Below are positions 41,161 to 50,961 of a DNA stretch of 64,000 nucleotides, in pieces. A model generated the notes under the pieces. It worked only from the letters and a program-made list of their open reading frames with translations. It did not search any database and was not told the DNA's origin. A program made the position numbers and the translations under genes. Origin of the DNA: Streptomyces sp. SW4 (GTDB taxonomy: Bacteria > Actinomycetota > Actinomycetes > Streptomycetales > Streptomycetaceae). Within the stretch, counting starts at the first letter, position 1, and the number at the start of each line of letters is the position of its first letter. The stretch covers positions 1,736,001 through 1,800,000 of the forward strand of contig QKWM01000004.1 in NCBI GenBank assembly GCA_003248315.1. The letters are read 5' to 3'.

Positions 41161-42876
41161 TGCTCCTGGGGCTCGGCGTCGGCTGTGCGGTCGGGGGAAA
41201 TTCTGCGGTTTCCGTGGTGTGCACGGCGAGGGAGCGGTCCGGGTTCAGGCGGACGACGACGTGGCGGCGCCAGGCCGTGTCGTCGCGGTCCGGGCGGTCC
41301 TCGCGCCAGTGGCAGCCGCGGGTCTCCTCGCGGAGCGCGGCCGCCGCGACGAGGACGCGGGCCACGCACAGGAGGTTGGTGGCCTCCCAGGTGTCGACGC
41401 CCGGCTCGGCCGTCTTGCCGTCGGCGTGCAGGGCCTCGCGGGCCTCGCCGTGCAGCTGCTCGAGCTGGTCGGCGGCCCGCGCCAGGGAGTGCGCGGAGCG
41501 CAGCACGCCGGCGCCCTCCGACATGATCCGCTGGACGGCGAAGCGGGTCTCCGGGGGCAGCAGGGGGTGTTCGGGCGTCTCCGGGTACGGCACCGGCTGC
41601 GGCACGCGCGCGAGGAGGGTGCCGTCCGCCCTGCGCGCCGCGATGTCCGCCGCGATGCGCTCGGCGTACACCAGGCCCTCCAGGAGGGAGTTGGAGGCCA
41701 GGCGGTTGGCGCCGTGCACGCCCGTGCAGGCGACCTCGCCGCACGCGTACAGGCCGGGCACCGTGGTGCGGCCGTGGGAGTCCGTGCGGACCCCGCCGGA
41801 GGCGTAGTGCGCGGCCGGGGCGACCGGGATGGGCTCGGTGACCGGGTCGATGCCGTTGGCCCGGCAGGCGGCGAGGATCGTCGGGAAGCGGTGCTCCCAC
41901 ATGTCCGCGCCGAAGTGCCGCGCGTCGAGGTACATGTGCTCGGCGTCCCGCTCCTGCATGCGCCGCATGATGCCCTTGGCGACGATGTCCCGGGGGGCGA
42001 GTTCGGCGAGTTCGTGCTGTCCCTGCATGAAGCGCACGCCGTCGGCGTCCACCAGGTGGGCGCCCTCCCGCGGACCGCCTCGGACACCAGCGGCTGCTGG
42101 CCCTCCGCGTCCGGGCCGAGGAACAGCACCGTGGGGTGGAACTGGACGAACTCCAGGTCGCTCACCTCGGCGCCGGCGCGCAGCGCGAGGGCGACGCCGT
42201 CGCCGGTGGAGACGGCCGGGTTCGTCGTCGCCGAGAAGACCTGGCCCATGCCGCCCGTCGCCAGGACCACGGCCGGGGCGTGCACGGCGCCCACGCCGTC
42301 GTGCTGGCCCTCTCCCATGACGTGCAGGGTGACGCCGGCGGTGCGGCCCTCGGCGTCCCCGAGCAGATCCAGCACCAGGGCGTTCTCGATCGTCCGCACG
42401 CCACGCGCGCGTACCGCCTCGACCAGTGCCCGGGAGATCTCCGCGCCCGTCGCGTCGCCGCCCGCGTGCGCGATGCGGCGCCGGTGGTGGCCGCCCTCGC
42501 GGGTCAGCTCGATGCCGCCCTCGTCGTCGGTGTCGAAGTGCGCCCCCGTGGAGATCAGCCGGCGTACGGCGCCGGGCCCTCGGTGACGAGGATGCGCACC
42601 GCCTCCTCGTCGCACAGGCCGGCTCCCGCGACCAGGGTGTCGTCCAGGTGCTGCTCGGGGTGTCGCCCTCGCCGAGGGCCGCGGCGATGCCGCCCTGCGC
42701 CCAGCGGGTGGAGCCGTCGTCCAGCCGCGCCTTGGTGACGACGACCGTGCGCAGGCCCGCCGCCTCGCACCGCAGGGCCGCGGTGAGGCCGGCGACGCCG
42801 GAACCGACCACGACCACGTCCGCTTCGATGGCCCAGCCCGGCGCGGGGCGTGCAGTCGTATGCCTGTGCTGGTCAC
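41157..42876 (-). CDS. nadB: L-aspartate oxidase
   Basis: FAD enzyme oxidising L-aspartate to iminoaspartate in de novo NAD synthesis. Starts GTG at 42876 ([11 protein letters not shown]); FAD-binding [20 protein letters not shown], then [22 protein letters not shown]-loop region [35 protein letters not shown] and [16 protein letters not shown]. Apparent indels near 42838, 42660, 42565, 42075 and 41200. The end is defined by the restored tail [11 protein letters not shown], whose TGA overlaps nadC; the start overlaps panC (GTGA). No nadA is seen in the window. Confidence 0.94.
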
Positions 42877-43865
42877 GAGGCGGCTCCGAAGGTGAGGGGG
42901 ATGTTGTCGATCAGCCGGGTCGAGCCGACGCGGGCGGCGACGGCGAGGACGGCGTCACCGGTGAAGTCGTCCCCGATCTCGGTGAAGTCGGCGGGGTCCA
43001 CCAGGGCCAGGTAGTCCAGCTCCAGGGGCGGGGTCAGCCGGGCGGCCTCGTCCAGCACCGCCCGGGCGGCGGCACGCACGGCCGCGGGGCCGCCGGGGGC
43101 GGCCTGGGCGACGGCGTGCGCGTCGGCCGCCGCGCGGGACTCGCCGAGCGCGCTGAGCGCCTCCGCACGCGCGTGCGTGGCGGGCACCTCCCGGGCCCGG
43201 GCGCGCAGCGCCTCCTGCGCGGCGTGCCGGTCGCGGCCCGCGAACAGGGCCTGGGACAGGGCGAGCGCGGTGCGCCGCTCCTGCGGGGAGAGGTAGCGGT
43301 TGCGGCTGGAGAGGGCCAGTCCGTCCTCCTCGCGGACGGTGGGGACGGCGACGATCTCCACGCCGAAGTTCAGGTCCCGCACCATGCGCCGGATGAGGGC
43401 CAGCTGCTGGGCGTCCTTCTGGCCGTACAGGGCCACGTCGGGGCGGGTGAGGTGCAGCAGCTTGGCGACGACCGTGAGCATGCCGTCGAAGTGGCCGGGG
43501 CGCGAGGCGCCCTCCAGGCGTTCGCCCATGGGGCCGGCGGTGACGCGGACCTGGGGCTCGCCGCCCGGGTAGACCTCCTCGACGGAGGGGGCGAACACGA
43601 CGTCCGCGCCGGCCTCCGCGGCGATCTTGACGTCGGCGTCCAGGGTGCGCGGGTAGCGGTCCAGGTCCTCGCCGGCGCCGAACTGCAGCGGGTTGACGAA
43701 GACGGTGACGACGACCTCGCCGTCCGGGCCGGCGATCGAGCGGGCCGTGCGGATCAGGGTGGCGTGGCCCTCGTGCAGGGCGCCCATGGTCATCACGACG
43801 GCGCGGCGGCCGCCGCGCACGCGGGCGTGCAGCTCCTCGGCGGTGCGCAGCAGGGTGGTGGTCAT
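42873..43865 (-). CDS. panC: Pantothenate synthetase
   Basis: Joins pantoate and beta-alanine using ATP. 330 residues: HIGH-type motif in [66 protein letters not shown] and the KMSKS-equivalent [12 protein letters not shown]. Its ATG overlaps the upstream DUF2520 gene stop (ATGA) and its stop overlaps the nadB start (GTGA). Intact. Confidence 0.97.
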   Translation of the reverse strand: MTTTLLRTAEELHARVRGGRRAVVMTMGALHEGHATLIRTARSIAGPDGEVVVTVFVNPLQFGAGEDLDRYPRTLDADVKIAAEAGADVVFAPSVEEVYPGGEPQVRVTAGPMGERLEGASRPGHFDGMLTVVAKLLHLTRPDVALYGQKDAQQLALIRRMVRDLNFGVEIVAVPTVREEDGLALSSRNRYLSPQERRTALALSQALFAGRDRHAAQEALRARAREVPATHARAEALSALGESRAAADAHAVAQAAPGGPAAVRAAARAVLDEAARLTPPLELDYLALVDPADFTEIGDDFTGDAVLAVAARVGSTRLIDNIPLTFGAAS

Positions 43866-44813
43866 CGGGCGTCCCCCTCGGTGCCGTTCGTCCCCTCGGT
43901 TCCGGGGCCGCGGTGGTCCCTTCGGCGAGTACCCGAGCAGGTCCTCGGCGAGTTCGGGCTTCAGCATGCCGTTGGCCAGCGCGCGGTCGGCGGTCGCCCG
44001 CGCCATCGCCAGATAGCCGGCCACGGTCTGCGGCGCGTGCGCGCGCAGCTCCTCGACGTGCGCGGCGACGGTGCCGGCGTCCCCCGCGCGACCGGGCCGG
44101 TCAGGGCGGCGTCGCCGGAGCGCAGGGCGTTGTCCAGGGCGGCGCCCAGCAGCGGGCCGAGCATCCGGTCGGGGGCCTCCACACCGGCCGTGCGCAGCAG
44201 CTCCATGGACTGGGCGACCAGGGTGACCAGGTGGTTGGCGCCGAGGGCGAGGGCCGCGTGGTACAGCGGGCGCCGCTCCTCGGCCACCCACTCCGGCTCC
44301 CCGCCCATCTCGATCACCAGGGCCTCGGCGGCCAGCCGCAGCTCCTCGGGGCGGTGACGCCGAAGGAGCAGCCGGCCAGCCGCTGCACGTCCACGGGCGA
44401 GCCGGTGAAGGTCATCGCCGGGTGCAGGGCCAGCGGCAGGGCGCCCGCGCGCAGCGCCGGGTCGAGGACCTTCGTGCCGTACCGCCCGGAGGTGTGCACC
44501 AGCAGCTGGCCCGGCCGTACGGCGCCGGTCTCGGCGAGTCCGGAGACCAGGCCCGGCAGGGCGTCGTCCGGGACGGTCAGCAGCACCAGTTCGGCTCGCT
44601 GGAGGACCTCGGCGGGCGGCACCAGCGGCACGCCGGGCAGCAGCTCCGCGGCCCGGCGCCGGGAGGCGTCGGAGACCCGGAGGCGGCCACCGGGCGGTGC
44701 CCGGCGAGCTGGAGCGACGCGGCCAGCGCCGGACCGACGCGGCCGGTGCCGACGACACCGACGGTGAGCCGCGCGGGGCGGTCCTGGGGATCTGGCTGTG
44801 GGGTTGTGTTCAC
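43862..44813 (-). CDS. Rossmann-like/DUF2520 NAD(P)-binding protein
   Basis: Resembles a putative oxidoreductase: Rossmann start [20 protein letters not shown], strand [43 protein letters not shown], then a C-terminal helical DUF2520 domain ([57 protein letters not shown]). Apparent indels near 44670, 44352, 44090 and 43915. GTG at 44813; restored 3' end reads [18 protein letters not shown] and overlaps panC. First gene of the operon. The family often precedes panC; a ketopantoate reductase-like role is a guess. Confidence 0.85.
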
Positions 44814-45016
44814 GCGAGGCCGGCCTTCCCGTTCCAGTCCGCTCTGGGTACCGGACGATTTCTCGTCATGTTAACGCGATCGGTTCGAGGGGCGTTCGGT
44901 TGTCCACAGGCTGTGGGTTACCGCACGCGCGCGTGCCGAACGGCGAACGAGCGCCGGACGGGACGGGATGCGGGAACGGCGTGTCCTCGGGCCGCGCGGC
45001 CCGGCATGATCGCCGT

Positions 45017-46332
45017 ATGACCGACACGGCGGAGCAAGGGCGAGAGCAGGGGCAGGGGCAGAGGCAGGGGCAGGGGCAGGGGCAGGGCAGGGCCAGGCGG
45101 CGGGACGGGGGCGTGGACGGGGTGTCCGGTACGGCGACGGCGCCTGAGGACGGGGCTGCGCAGGAGGGCGAGGCCGCGCGGGAGGGCGAGGCGGAGCGGT
45201 TCGCGCGGGCGTGGCGGCGGCGCGTCGCCGCCGTGCGGGACGCACGCCGGGTGCTGGCCCGTCCCGGTGCCCGCGCGACGCTCCGGCAGCGGCTGGCCGT
45301 GCTCGACCGGGCCGCTGAGGTGTACGACCTGGACGAGCCGGCCGACCTGTACGGCAACGGCGTCGTCGAGGCCCTGGAGGAGAGGGTCGCCGCGCTGCTC
45401 GGCACGGAGTCCGCCGTCTTCTTCCCGACCGGCACGATGGCCCAGCAGGTCGCGCTGCGCTGCTGGGCCGGCCGCACCGGGAACCCGGTCGTCGCCCTGC
45501 ACGCGCTGAGCCATCCCGAGGTGCACGAGCGGAACGCGCTGAGCCTGGTCGGCGGATTGCGGCCGGTGCGGGTGACCGGGGCGGCGCGGCCGCCGACCGC
45601 CGACGAGGTGCGCGGCTTCGAGGAGCCCTTCGGGACACTGATGCTGGAGCTGCCGCTGCGGGACGCCGGTTACGCCCTGCCGTCCTGGGACGAGCTGACC
45701 GAGGTGGTGGCGGCGGCGCGGGAGCGCGACGCGGTGGTGCACTTCGACGGGGCCGGCTGTGGGAGACCACCGTGCACTTCGGGCGGCCGCTGGCGGAGAT
45801 CGCGGGCCTGGCGGACAGCGTCTACGTGTCGTTCTACAAGTCCCTCGACGCCTTCGGCGGCGCCGCGCTCGCCGGGCCGCGGGAGCTGACGGAGGAGGCG
45901 CGGGCCTGGCGGCACCGGTACGGCGGCCAGGTCTTCCAGCAGTTCCCGACGGTCCTGTCGGCCCTGGCCGGGCTGGAGCGGGAGCTGCCCCGGCTGCCCG
46001 AGTACGTCGCCCACGCGCGCGTGGTGGCCGGCGCCCTGCGCGAGGGTTCACGGCGGCCGGGGTGCCGTGGGCGCGGGTGCGGCCGGAGGTGCCGCACACC
46101 CACGAGTTCCAGGTCTGGCTGCCCTACGACGAGGACGCGCTGTCGGGGGCCGCGCTCGCCCAGGCCGAGGAGACCGGGGTCCTGCTGTTCGCCGGGCCCT
46201 GGGATCCCGTCGGGCCGGGATCGCGGCCACCGACGTGACCGTCGCGGCGCCGGGCCTGGAGTGGACGGCCGATGACGTGCGGGAGGCGGTCGCCGGGTTC
46301 GTCGCCCGGCTGACCGGCGGGCCGGCAGGTGA
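45017..46332 (+). CDS. Threonine aldolase/beta-eliminating lyase-like PLP enzyme
   Basis: Fold-type I PLP protein. After a low-complexity Gln/Gly-rich N-terminal tail (GQGQRQGQGQGQG, from a 6-bp DNA repeat) come YDLDEPADLYGNGVVEALEE, LLGTESAVFFPTGTMAQQVA, the Asp of VVHFDGAGLWET, and the PLP-lysine segment DSVYVSFYKSLDAFGGAALA. Then RYGGQVFQQFPTVLSALAGL. Apparent indels near 45757, 46048 and 46215. The 3' end is unclear: the likely stop is about 46332, after GFVARLTGGPAG. Substrate unknown; L-threonine is only the family default. Confidence 0.82.
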
Positions 46333-46343
46333 GGTGACCGGCG

Positions 46344-46571
46344 TCAGCAGGGAGAGCGCCGGCGCGGGCCCGTGGGCGCGGTCAGCAGCCGGGCCAGGGC
46401 CCTGCGCAACCGCCCGCGGGCGGGGCAGCCCGCGAGGACGGCGCGGAAGCGGCGCCGGTCGCGCCACCCGCGCACGACCTGCCGGTCATGGGTGCCGGGG
46501 GCGGGCGGGACGGGCTCGTCGAGCAGGCGGGCACGGTGGACGGCGAGGAGGTACTCCTGGGTGATGCTCAT
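46344..46571 (-). CDS. Small hypothetical protein (75 residues), divergent from an ArsR-type gene
   Basis: ATG at 46571 starts MSITQEYLLAVHRARLLDEP and continues PVPPAPGTHDRQVVRGWRDR to an Arg-rich C-terminus. No domain recognised. It is preceded by GGAAAGGCGACC and faces away from the ArsR-like regulator, sharing an operator-containing gap of about 210 bp, so it is probably a target of that regulator. Possibly a small basic regulatory protein. Confidence 0.6.
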   Translation of the reverse strand: MSITQEYLLAVHRARLLDEPVPPAPGTHDRQVVRGWRDRRRFRAVLAGCPARGRLRRALARLLTAPTGPRRRSPC

Positions 46572-46716
46572 GGCCGGTCGCCTTTCCGGGCGTGGGGACG
46601 GGGGAGGCGCGGGACGCGGGACACGTCGGACGCGAGGGGAACGGGGCCGGGACGGGGTGCGAGGGTTCGCGGCCGCCCCGTGTTCCCAGGCTGCGCCGCA
46701 GGTCCGGGCCGCGTCG

Positions 46717-46745
46717 CGCCGATTGACGGCGGTCGTCAATCGGCG
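46717..46745. promoter_or_regulatory. 12-bp perfect inverted repeat, probable ArsR-type operator
   Basis: CGCCGATTGACG, 5-base spacer GCGGT, CGTCAATCGGCG. It lies 36 bp upstream of the ArsR-like gene and on the other side upstream of the small divergent gene. Length and symmetry fit a dimeric winged-helix repressor; it may also overlap a promoter (TTGACG). Confidence 0.7.
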
Positions 46746-46780
46746 GCGGCGGTGTCGGTGGCGGGGTGCACCATGAGGTC

Positions 46781-47886
46781 ATGAGCGTGAGCATCGACAT
46801 CGCGGGGTTGCGGCCGGAGAGGATCGCCGTCGTGCCCTCGCCGCTGGCCGAGCTGGGCATGGCGCTGCACGCGCTGTCCGAGCCGGGTCACCACCCCGGC
46901 CTGCAGGGCTGGGCGACGGGCGTGAGCGCCCGGCTCGACTCGCATCTGGCCGACCGCATGTGCGAGGCCGACTTCCTGTGGCGCACGACGTTCTCGGACC
47001 TGTTCATGCCGTTCGCCGGGGCGCCCGGCCGCGGCACGCTGCCGGGCGCGAGTCTGGCCGAGGACCTGGACCTGCTCGACAAGCTCTCCGACGAGCAGTT
47101 CGTGGACGCGGCGCTGGAGTTCACCTGCGCCCTGCCGTACAGCACCGGCGGTGCCTCGGCCCTGGCGGACGCCGACGCGCGCCGGCGCGCCCTGGACCTG
47201 GCCGCCGCGCGCGGTCCCCAGCAGCTGCGCTTCAGCGAGCGGCTGCTGGCCGACCCGCCGCGGATCCGGGCCTGGCTGCGGCAGTTCGCGCAGGACTGCG
47301 ACGAGGCGTTCTTCGCGGAGGCGTGGGCCCGGCTGCGCCACCAGCTCGCGGCGGACGCCCGGCACAAGACCGACCTGCTGCGCCGCAAGGGCCTGGCGGA
47401 GGCGCTGGCCGCGGTGTCGCCCGCGGTGACGCTGGACGAGGCCGCCCGGCGGATCACCGTCGACAAGCTGGGCGACGGGTGGACGGCCACGGGCGACGGC
47501 GGCCTGCTGCTGGTGCCGACGAGCCTGGGCTGGCCCCACCTGATGGTGCTGCACCGGTACGGCTGGCAGCCGGTGCTGCACTATCCGGTCGGCTCCCCGG
47601 AGCTGTCCTCCCCGCGTCCGTCGAGCAGCTCGGCCTGCGGATGACGGCCCTGTCGCACCCGGTGCGGATGCGGATCTGCCGTCATCTGGCCCGCAGCGCC
47701 TACACGACGAGCGAGCTGGCGCAGGCCCACGGCATGACGGCGCCGGAGATATCCCGGCACCTGGGCGTGCTGAAGAAGGCGGGACTGATCACCACCCGGC
47801 GTCGCGGCCGCTACGTCCTGCACCAGCTGGACGTGACCGTGGTGGCCCGGCTGGGCAGCGATTTCCTGGAGGGCATCCTCCGCTGA
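46781..47886 (+). CDS. ArsR-family regulator with N-terminal DUF5937-type domain
   Basis: About 368 residues. The N-terminal ~280 residues (VSIDIAGLRPERIAVVPSPL, ELGMALHALSEPGHHPGLQG, GDGGLLLVPTSLGWPHLMVL) correspond to the DUF5937 type found fused to ArsR HTHs in Streptomyces. The C-terminal winged helix reads LGLRMTALSHPVRMRICRHL, TTSELAQAHGMTAPEISRHL, GVLKKAGLITTRRRGRYVLH. One apparent missing base near 47615. ATG at 46781 with GAGG upstream is preferred to GTG 46766. Sensor ligand unknown; no arsenic-type Cys pair in the HTH. Confidence 0.87.
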
Positions 47887-47955
47887 GTCCCCGGGCGAGA
47901 CCTCGGCCGGGCCCCGGCCAGGACCTCGGCCCGCCCCCCGCCCGCCCGGCCGGCC

Positions 47956-48612
47956 TCAGTCGAAGCGGATGTGCCGCACGCCCACCCGTGCCTGCCGCAG
48001 CCGCGTCCGCAGGGCGCCCCCGGTGTGGGGGCGGAGGGTGAGACCGGCCAGGACGGCGATGCGGTCGGCGGTCCTGGGACCGTGGTGTGGTCGGTCCACA
48101 GATGCTCGGCGAACTCCGGTTCGCGCAGCCGTTCCAGGCAGTGGTCGAGCCGCCGTACGGCCCAGCTCTCCCGGCGCAGCCCGGCGTTCCTCCCGGCGAC
48201 AGGCCGCAGCAGGTGCCCGAAGCCCCGCTCGCGCAGCCTGCGCAGCACCGTCTCCCGCTCCGCGAGCAGCGTGAAGTGGCGCACGTCGTGGCCCCGTTCG
48301 CGCAGCCGGCCGACGGTCTCGGCGAAGCAGCCGGAGTCGGTGACCGTCATGGGCGCGATGACCGGGCCGTCGTGCGCGGTCAGGACCAGGTCGAGAACTT
48401 CCACGACGCCCTGCCGCCAGGACGCCAGGTCCTGGAAGTCCTCGATGAGCGGCTTCCGGCCGCGGGCTCCGCGCAGTTCGGGCGGCAGCATGCGGCGCAG
48501 GCCGAAGCCGGCGTGCTCCGGGTCGCAGATGACACTGCCCGGCAGCCGGCGGCGTATCTCGTGTGCGGTCTGTGTCTTGCCGCCCCGAAGGGCCGTTGAT
48601 CCACAGGAGCAT
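47956..48612 (-). CDS. TmrB-like P-loop ATP-binding protein
   Basis: Small P-loop protein: MLLWINGPFGGGKTQTAHEI (Walker A after repair of two missing bases near 48590-48600), RRLPGSVICDPEHAGFGLRR, SWRQGVVEVLDLVL, VIAPMTVTDSGCFAETVGRL, HFTLLAERETVLRRLRERG. This matches the tunicamycin-resistance TmrB/AAA_18-type nucleotide-kinase fold of unknown substrate. One more apparent indel near 48078 before the C-terminal LAGLTLRPHTGG. Start ATG 48612 (GTG 48621 possible). Resistance function is not shown. Confidence 0.82.
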   Translation of the reverse strand: MLLWINGPSGRQDTDRTRDTPPAAGQCHLRPGARRLRPAPHAAARTARSPRPEAAHRGLPGPGVLAAGRRGSSRPGPDRARRPGHRAHDGHRLRLLRRDRRPAARTGPRRAPLHAARGAGDGAAQAARAGLRAPAAACRREERRAAPGELGRTAARPLPGTAARTGVRRASVDRPHHGPRTADRIAVLAGLTLRPHTGGALRTRLRQARVGVRHIRFD

Positions 48613-48652
48613 GCGCGGCACCCTACCGACGGCACGCCGCCCGCGGGGCCGG

Positions 48653-49323
48653 TCAGCCGTGTCCGCCGGCCCGCACCAGGCCCGTCTCGTAGGCGAGCAC
48701 GACCACCTGGACCCGGTCCCTGAGCCCCAGCTTGGTCAGGATGCGGCCCACATGGGTCTTCACGGTCGCCTCCGACAGCACCAGCCGGGCCGCGATCTCC
48801 CCGTTGGACAGCCCCTGCGCGACCAGCACCATCACCTCCCGCTCGCGGCCGGTCAGCCGCTGCAGCTCCTGGTGCTGCGGCTCCTTGCCGCCGCCCGGCA
48901 GCATCGGCGCGAACCGGTCGAGCAGCCGCCGGGTGGTGGAGGGGCGACCACCGCGTCACCGCTGTGCACGGAACGGATCGCGGCGAGCAGTTCGCCGGGC
49001 GGCACGTCCTTGAGCATGAAGCCCGAGGCGCCCGCCTTCAGAGCGGAGAAGGCGTACTCGTCGAGGTCGAAGGTGGTCAGGATCAGCACCTTCGGCGCGT
49101 CCGGGGCGGCGCAGATCCGGCGGGTGGCCTCCACGCCGTCCAGCTTGGGCATGCGGACGTCCATCAGGACGACGTCCACGCCGGTGGAGCGCAGCACCTC
49201 CAGGGCCTCGACACCGTCGCCCGCCTCCGCGACGACCTCCATGTCCGGCTGGGCGGCGAGCACCATCCGGAACCCGGTGCGCAGCAGCACCTGGTCGTCG
49301 ACGAGCATCACGCGGATCGTCAT
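48653..49323 (-). CDS. LuxR/NarL-family response regulator (DesR-like)
   Basis: Receiver domain MTIRVMLVDDQVLLRTGFRM with phospho-acceptor Asp in VDVVLMDVRMPKLDG, and LuxR HTH LTGREREVMVLVAQGLSNGE / SEATVKTHVGRILTKLGLRD. One apparent missing base near 48945 after SVHSGDAVV. ATG at 49323 with GAGG 8 bases upstream (ATG 49338 gives MEEAS). Partner kinase lies upstream, separated by 222 bp filled with repeats. Confidence 0.93.
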
Positions 49324-49354
49324 CGAAGCCTCTTCCATGTCCTCGTGGCGGGGG

Positions 49355-49440
49355 GCGGGATCGTAGGAGCCGGGGCGGGATCGTAGGAGCCGGGGCGGGA
49401 TCGTAGGAGCCGGGGGCGGGATCGTAGGAGCCGGGGCGGT
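49355..49440. repeat. Four tandem copies of a 20-bp unit between kinase and regulator genes
   Basis: Unit CGGGGCGGGATCGTAGGAGC, copies ending at 49370, 49390, 49410 and (with one extra G) 49431. Further GTGGGTCGGTACG-like and GGTGGCCGGT repeats fill the rest to 49545. Each unit carries GTAGGAG, a ribosome-site-like sequence, on the plus strand. Confidence 0.85.
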
Positions 49441-49545
49441 GGTCTCGGTCCGTGCGGTGGCACGTGGGTCGGTACGTGGGTCGTCGGTGGGTGGCCGGTC
49501 GTGGGCCGTCGGTAGGTGGCCGGTGCGCGGGTCTTCGTACGGGGG

Positions 49546-50747
49546 TCAGTGCGCGGGTTTGAGCGGCAGCAGCGCGCTGATGCGGAATCCTCCGCCCGGG
49601 CGCGGGCCCGCGTCCAGGGTGCCGCCGACCATGCCGACCCGCTCCCGCATGCCGATCAGGCCGTGGCCCTGCCCGTCGAGGCCGCCCTCCTCGTACAGCT
49701 CGTGGGGCGCGCCCTTGCCGTCGTCCTCGACGAGCAGGCCGAGCCCGTCGTCGAAGTAGACCAGCCGCACGCTGGCGCCCGCGTTCGGCCCGCCGTGCTT
49801 GCGGGTGTTGGTCAGCGCCTCCTGCACGATGCGGTACGCGGTCAGCTCGACGCCGCTGGGCAGCGGGCGCGGCGTGCCCTCGATCTTGAAGTCGACGGGC
49901 AGTCCGGAACCCGGCACTGCTCGACCAGGTCCTCGATCTGCTGGACGTCGGGCTGCGGGACGTACTCCCCGGACTCCTGGTGCTCGCCGGTGCGCAGCAC
50001 GCCGAGCAGGCGGCGCATCTCGGCGAGGGCCTGGCGGCCGGTGGAGGAGATCGTCTCCAGCGCCTTCTTCGCCTGGTCCGGCGCGGTGTCCAGGACGAAC
50101 GCGGCACCGTCGGCCTGCACGACCATGACGGAGACGTTGTGCGCGACGACGTCGTGCAGCTCGCGGGCGATCCGGGCGCGCTCGGCGGCCACCGCCACCT
50201 TGGCCTGTGCCTCGCGTTCCTTCTCCAGCCGGGCCGCGCGCTCCTCCAGCTGGGCGAAGTAGGCGCGGCGGGTGCGGATGGAGTCGCCGAGCACCCAGGC
50301 GAGCGCGAAGGGCACCGTCTGGAAGACCGTTATGGCGATGTTGCTGCCGACGCCCACGTTCTCGTTGGGCCAGCGCAGCTGGGCGACGGGCGCCGCGCAC
50401 AGGCCCATGGTCAGGGCCAGCCGGGAGGACCAGCGGGCGCCGGTCGCGGCCACGGTGTAGACGATCACCAGCAGGGCGAAGTCGGCGGGCATCGTCTCGA
50501 CGTCCAGCACCAGCTGGCCCAGGCCGAGCACGATCGCCAGCACCAGCATCTTCTCGGGCATGCGCCGGCGCAGCGCGATGACGAGGCACAGCAGGACGGT
50601 GAACGGGATCAGCAGCGCCGGTGCGTCCGTGCCGGTGGCCTCCTGGGCAGGCCCCACGGAGATCGCGGAGATCCCGAGCAGGACGACGGCCCAGAAGGCG
50701 TCGACACCGGTCGGGTGCCTGCGGAGGAAGTCGTAGAGGCGCTGCAC
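49546..50747 (-). CDS. DesK/NarL-type sensor histidine kinase
   Basis: Membrane kinase of about 400 residues. N-terminal four to six TM helices (VDAFWAVVLLGISAISVG, ALLIPFTVLLCLVIALRRR), HisKA_3 box ERARIARELHDVVAHNVSVM, and HATPase (AYRIVQEALTNTRKHGGP, LVEDDGKGAP, GLIGMRERVGMVGGTLDAG). One apparent missing base near 49912. The open frame begins at ATG 50780, but that segment has promoter-like, lower-GC DNA and in-frame TTA codons. The GTG at 50747 (VQRLYDFLRRHPTG) is preferred. Confidence 0.93.
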
Positions 50748-50758
50748 GTAACCCAGAG

Positions 50759-50787
50759 TAGGTAAGCGGAATAGGTGCATGGGTCAA
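50759..50787 (-). promoter_or_regulatory. Possible promoter of the kinase, nearly leaderless
   Basis: Minus strand TTGACC (50787-50782), 17-base spacer, TACCTA (50764-50759; TACTCT four bases downstream is an alternative -10). A transcript would start within about 6 bases of the GTG at 50747, giving little or no 5' leader. Confidence 0.4.
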
Positions 50788-50865
50788 CCGGAGGGCCGAT
50801 CCCGGCCCGCCGAGCGTACTCCGCAAGGTGGAGGCCGCGTTCTCCTGTGCGCTTAGCCTGTCCCG

Positions 50866-50961
50866 ATGACGCCGATGACGCCGATGACGACGACGGCACC
50901 GATGACGCCGATGACGACGACGCCGACGACGGCACCGACGACGACGCCGGTGAGCCGATGA
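50866..50961 (+). CDS. Putative 31-codon Met/Thr/Pro-rich leader ORF coupled to the methyltransferase gene
   Basis: A repeat-encoded open frame, [20 protein letters not shown] then [11 protein letters not shown], whose TGA overlaps the ATG of the methyltransferase at 50958 (ATGA). The DNA is a GATGACGCC/GACGACG repeat. No good ribosome site precedes the first ATG. It may be a coupled leader peptide or just a simple-sequence repeat in the 5' leader. Confidence 0.3.
   Translation: MTPMTPMTTTAPMTPMTTTPTTAPTTTPVSR

Noticed and set aside
41157..42876. nadB as a true pseudogene
   Set aside because: Five frame breaks look inactivating, but those checked fit a lost base, several sit in G/C runs, and both flanking 4-bp gene overlaps are preserved; a sequencing explanation fits better.
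44900..44908. DnaA-box-like TTGTCCACA
   Set aside because: A single copy in an ordinary intergenic region, with no cluster, dnaA/dnaN genes or AT-rich unwinding element; not an origin.
49355..49440. CRISPR-like array
   Set aside because: The 20-bp units are directly adjacent with no unique spacers and no cas genes; a tandem repeat, not CRISPR. The same holds for 23137-23250 and 18871-18960.
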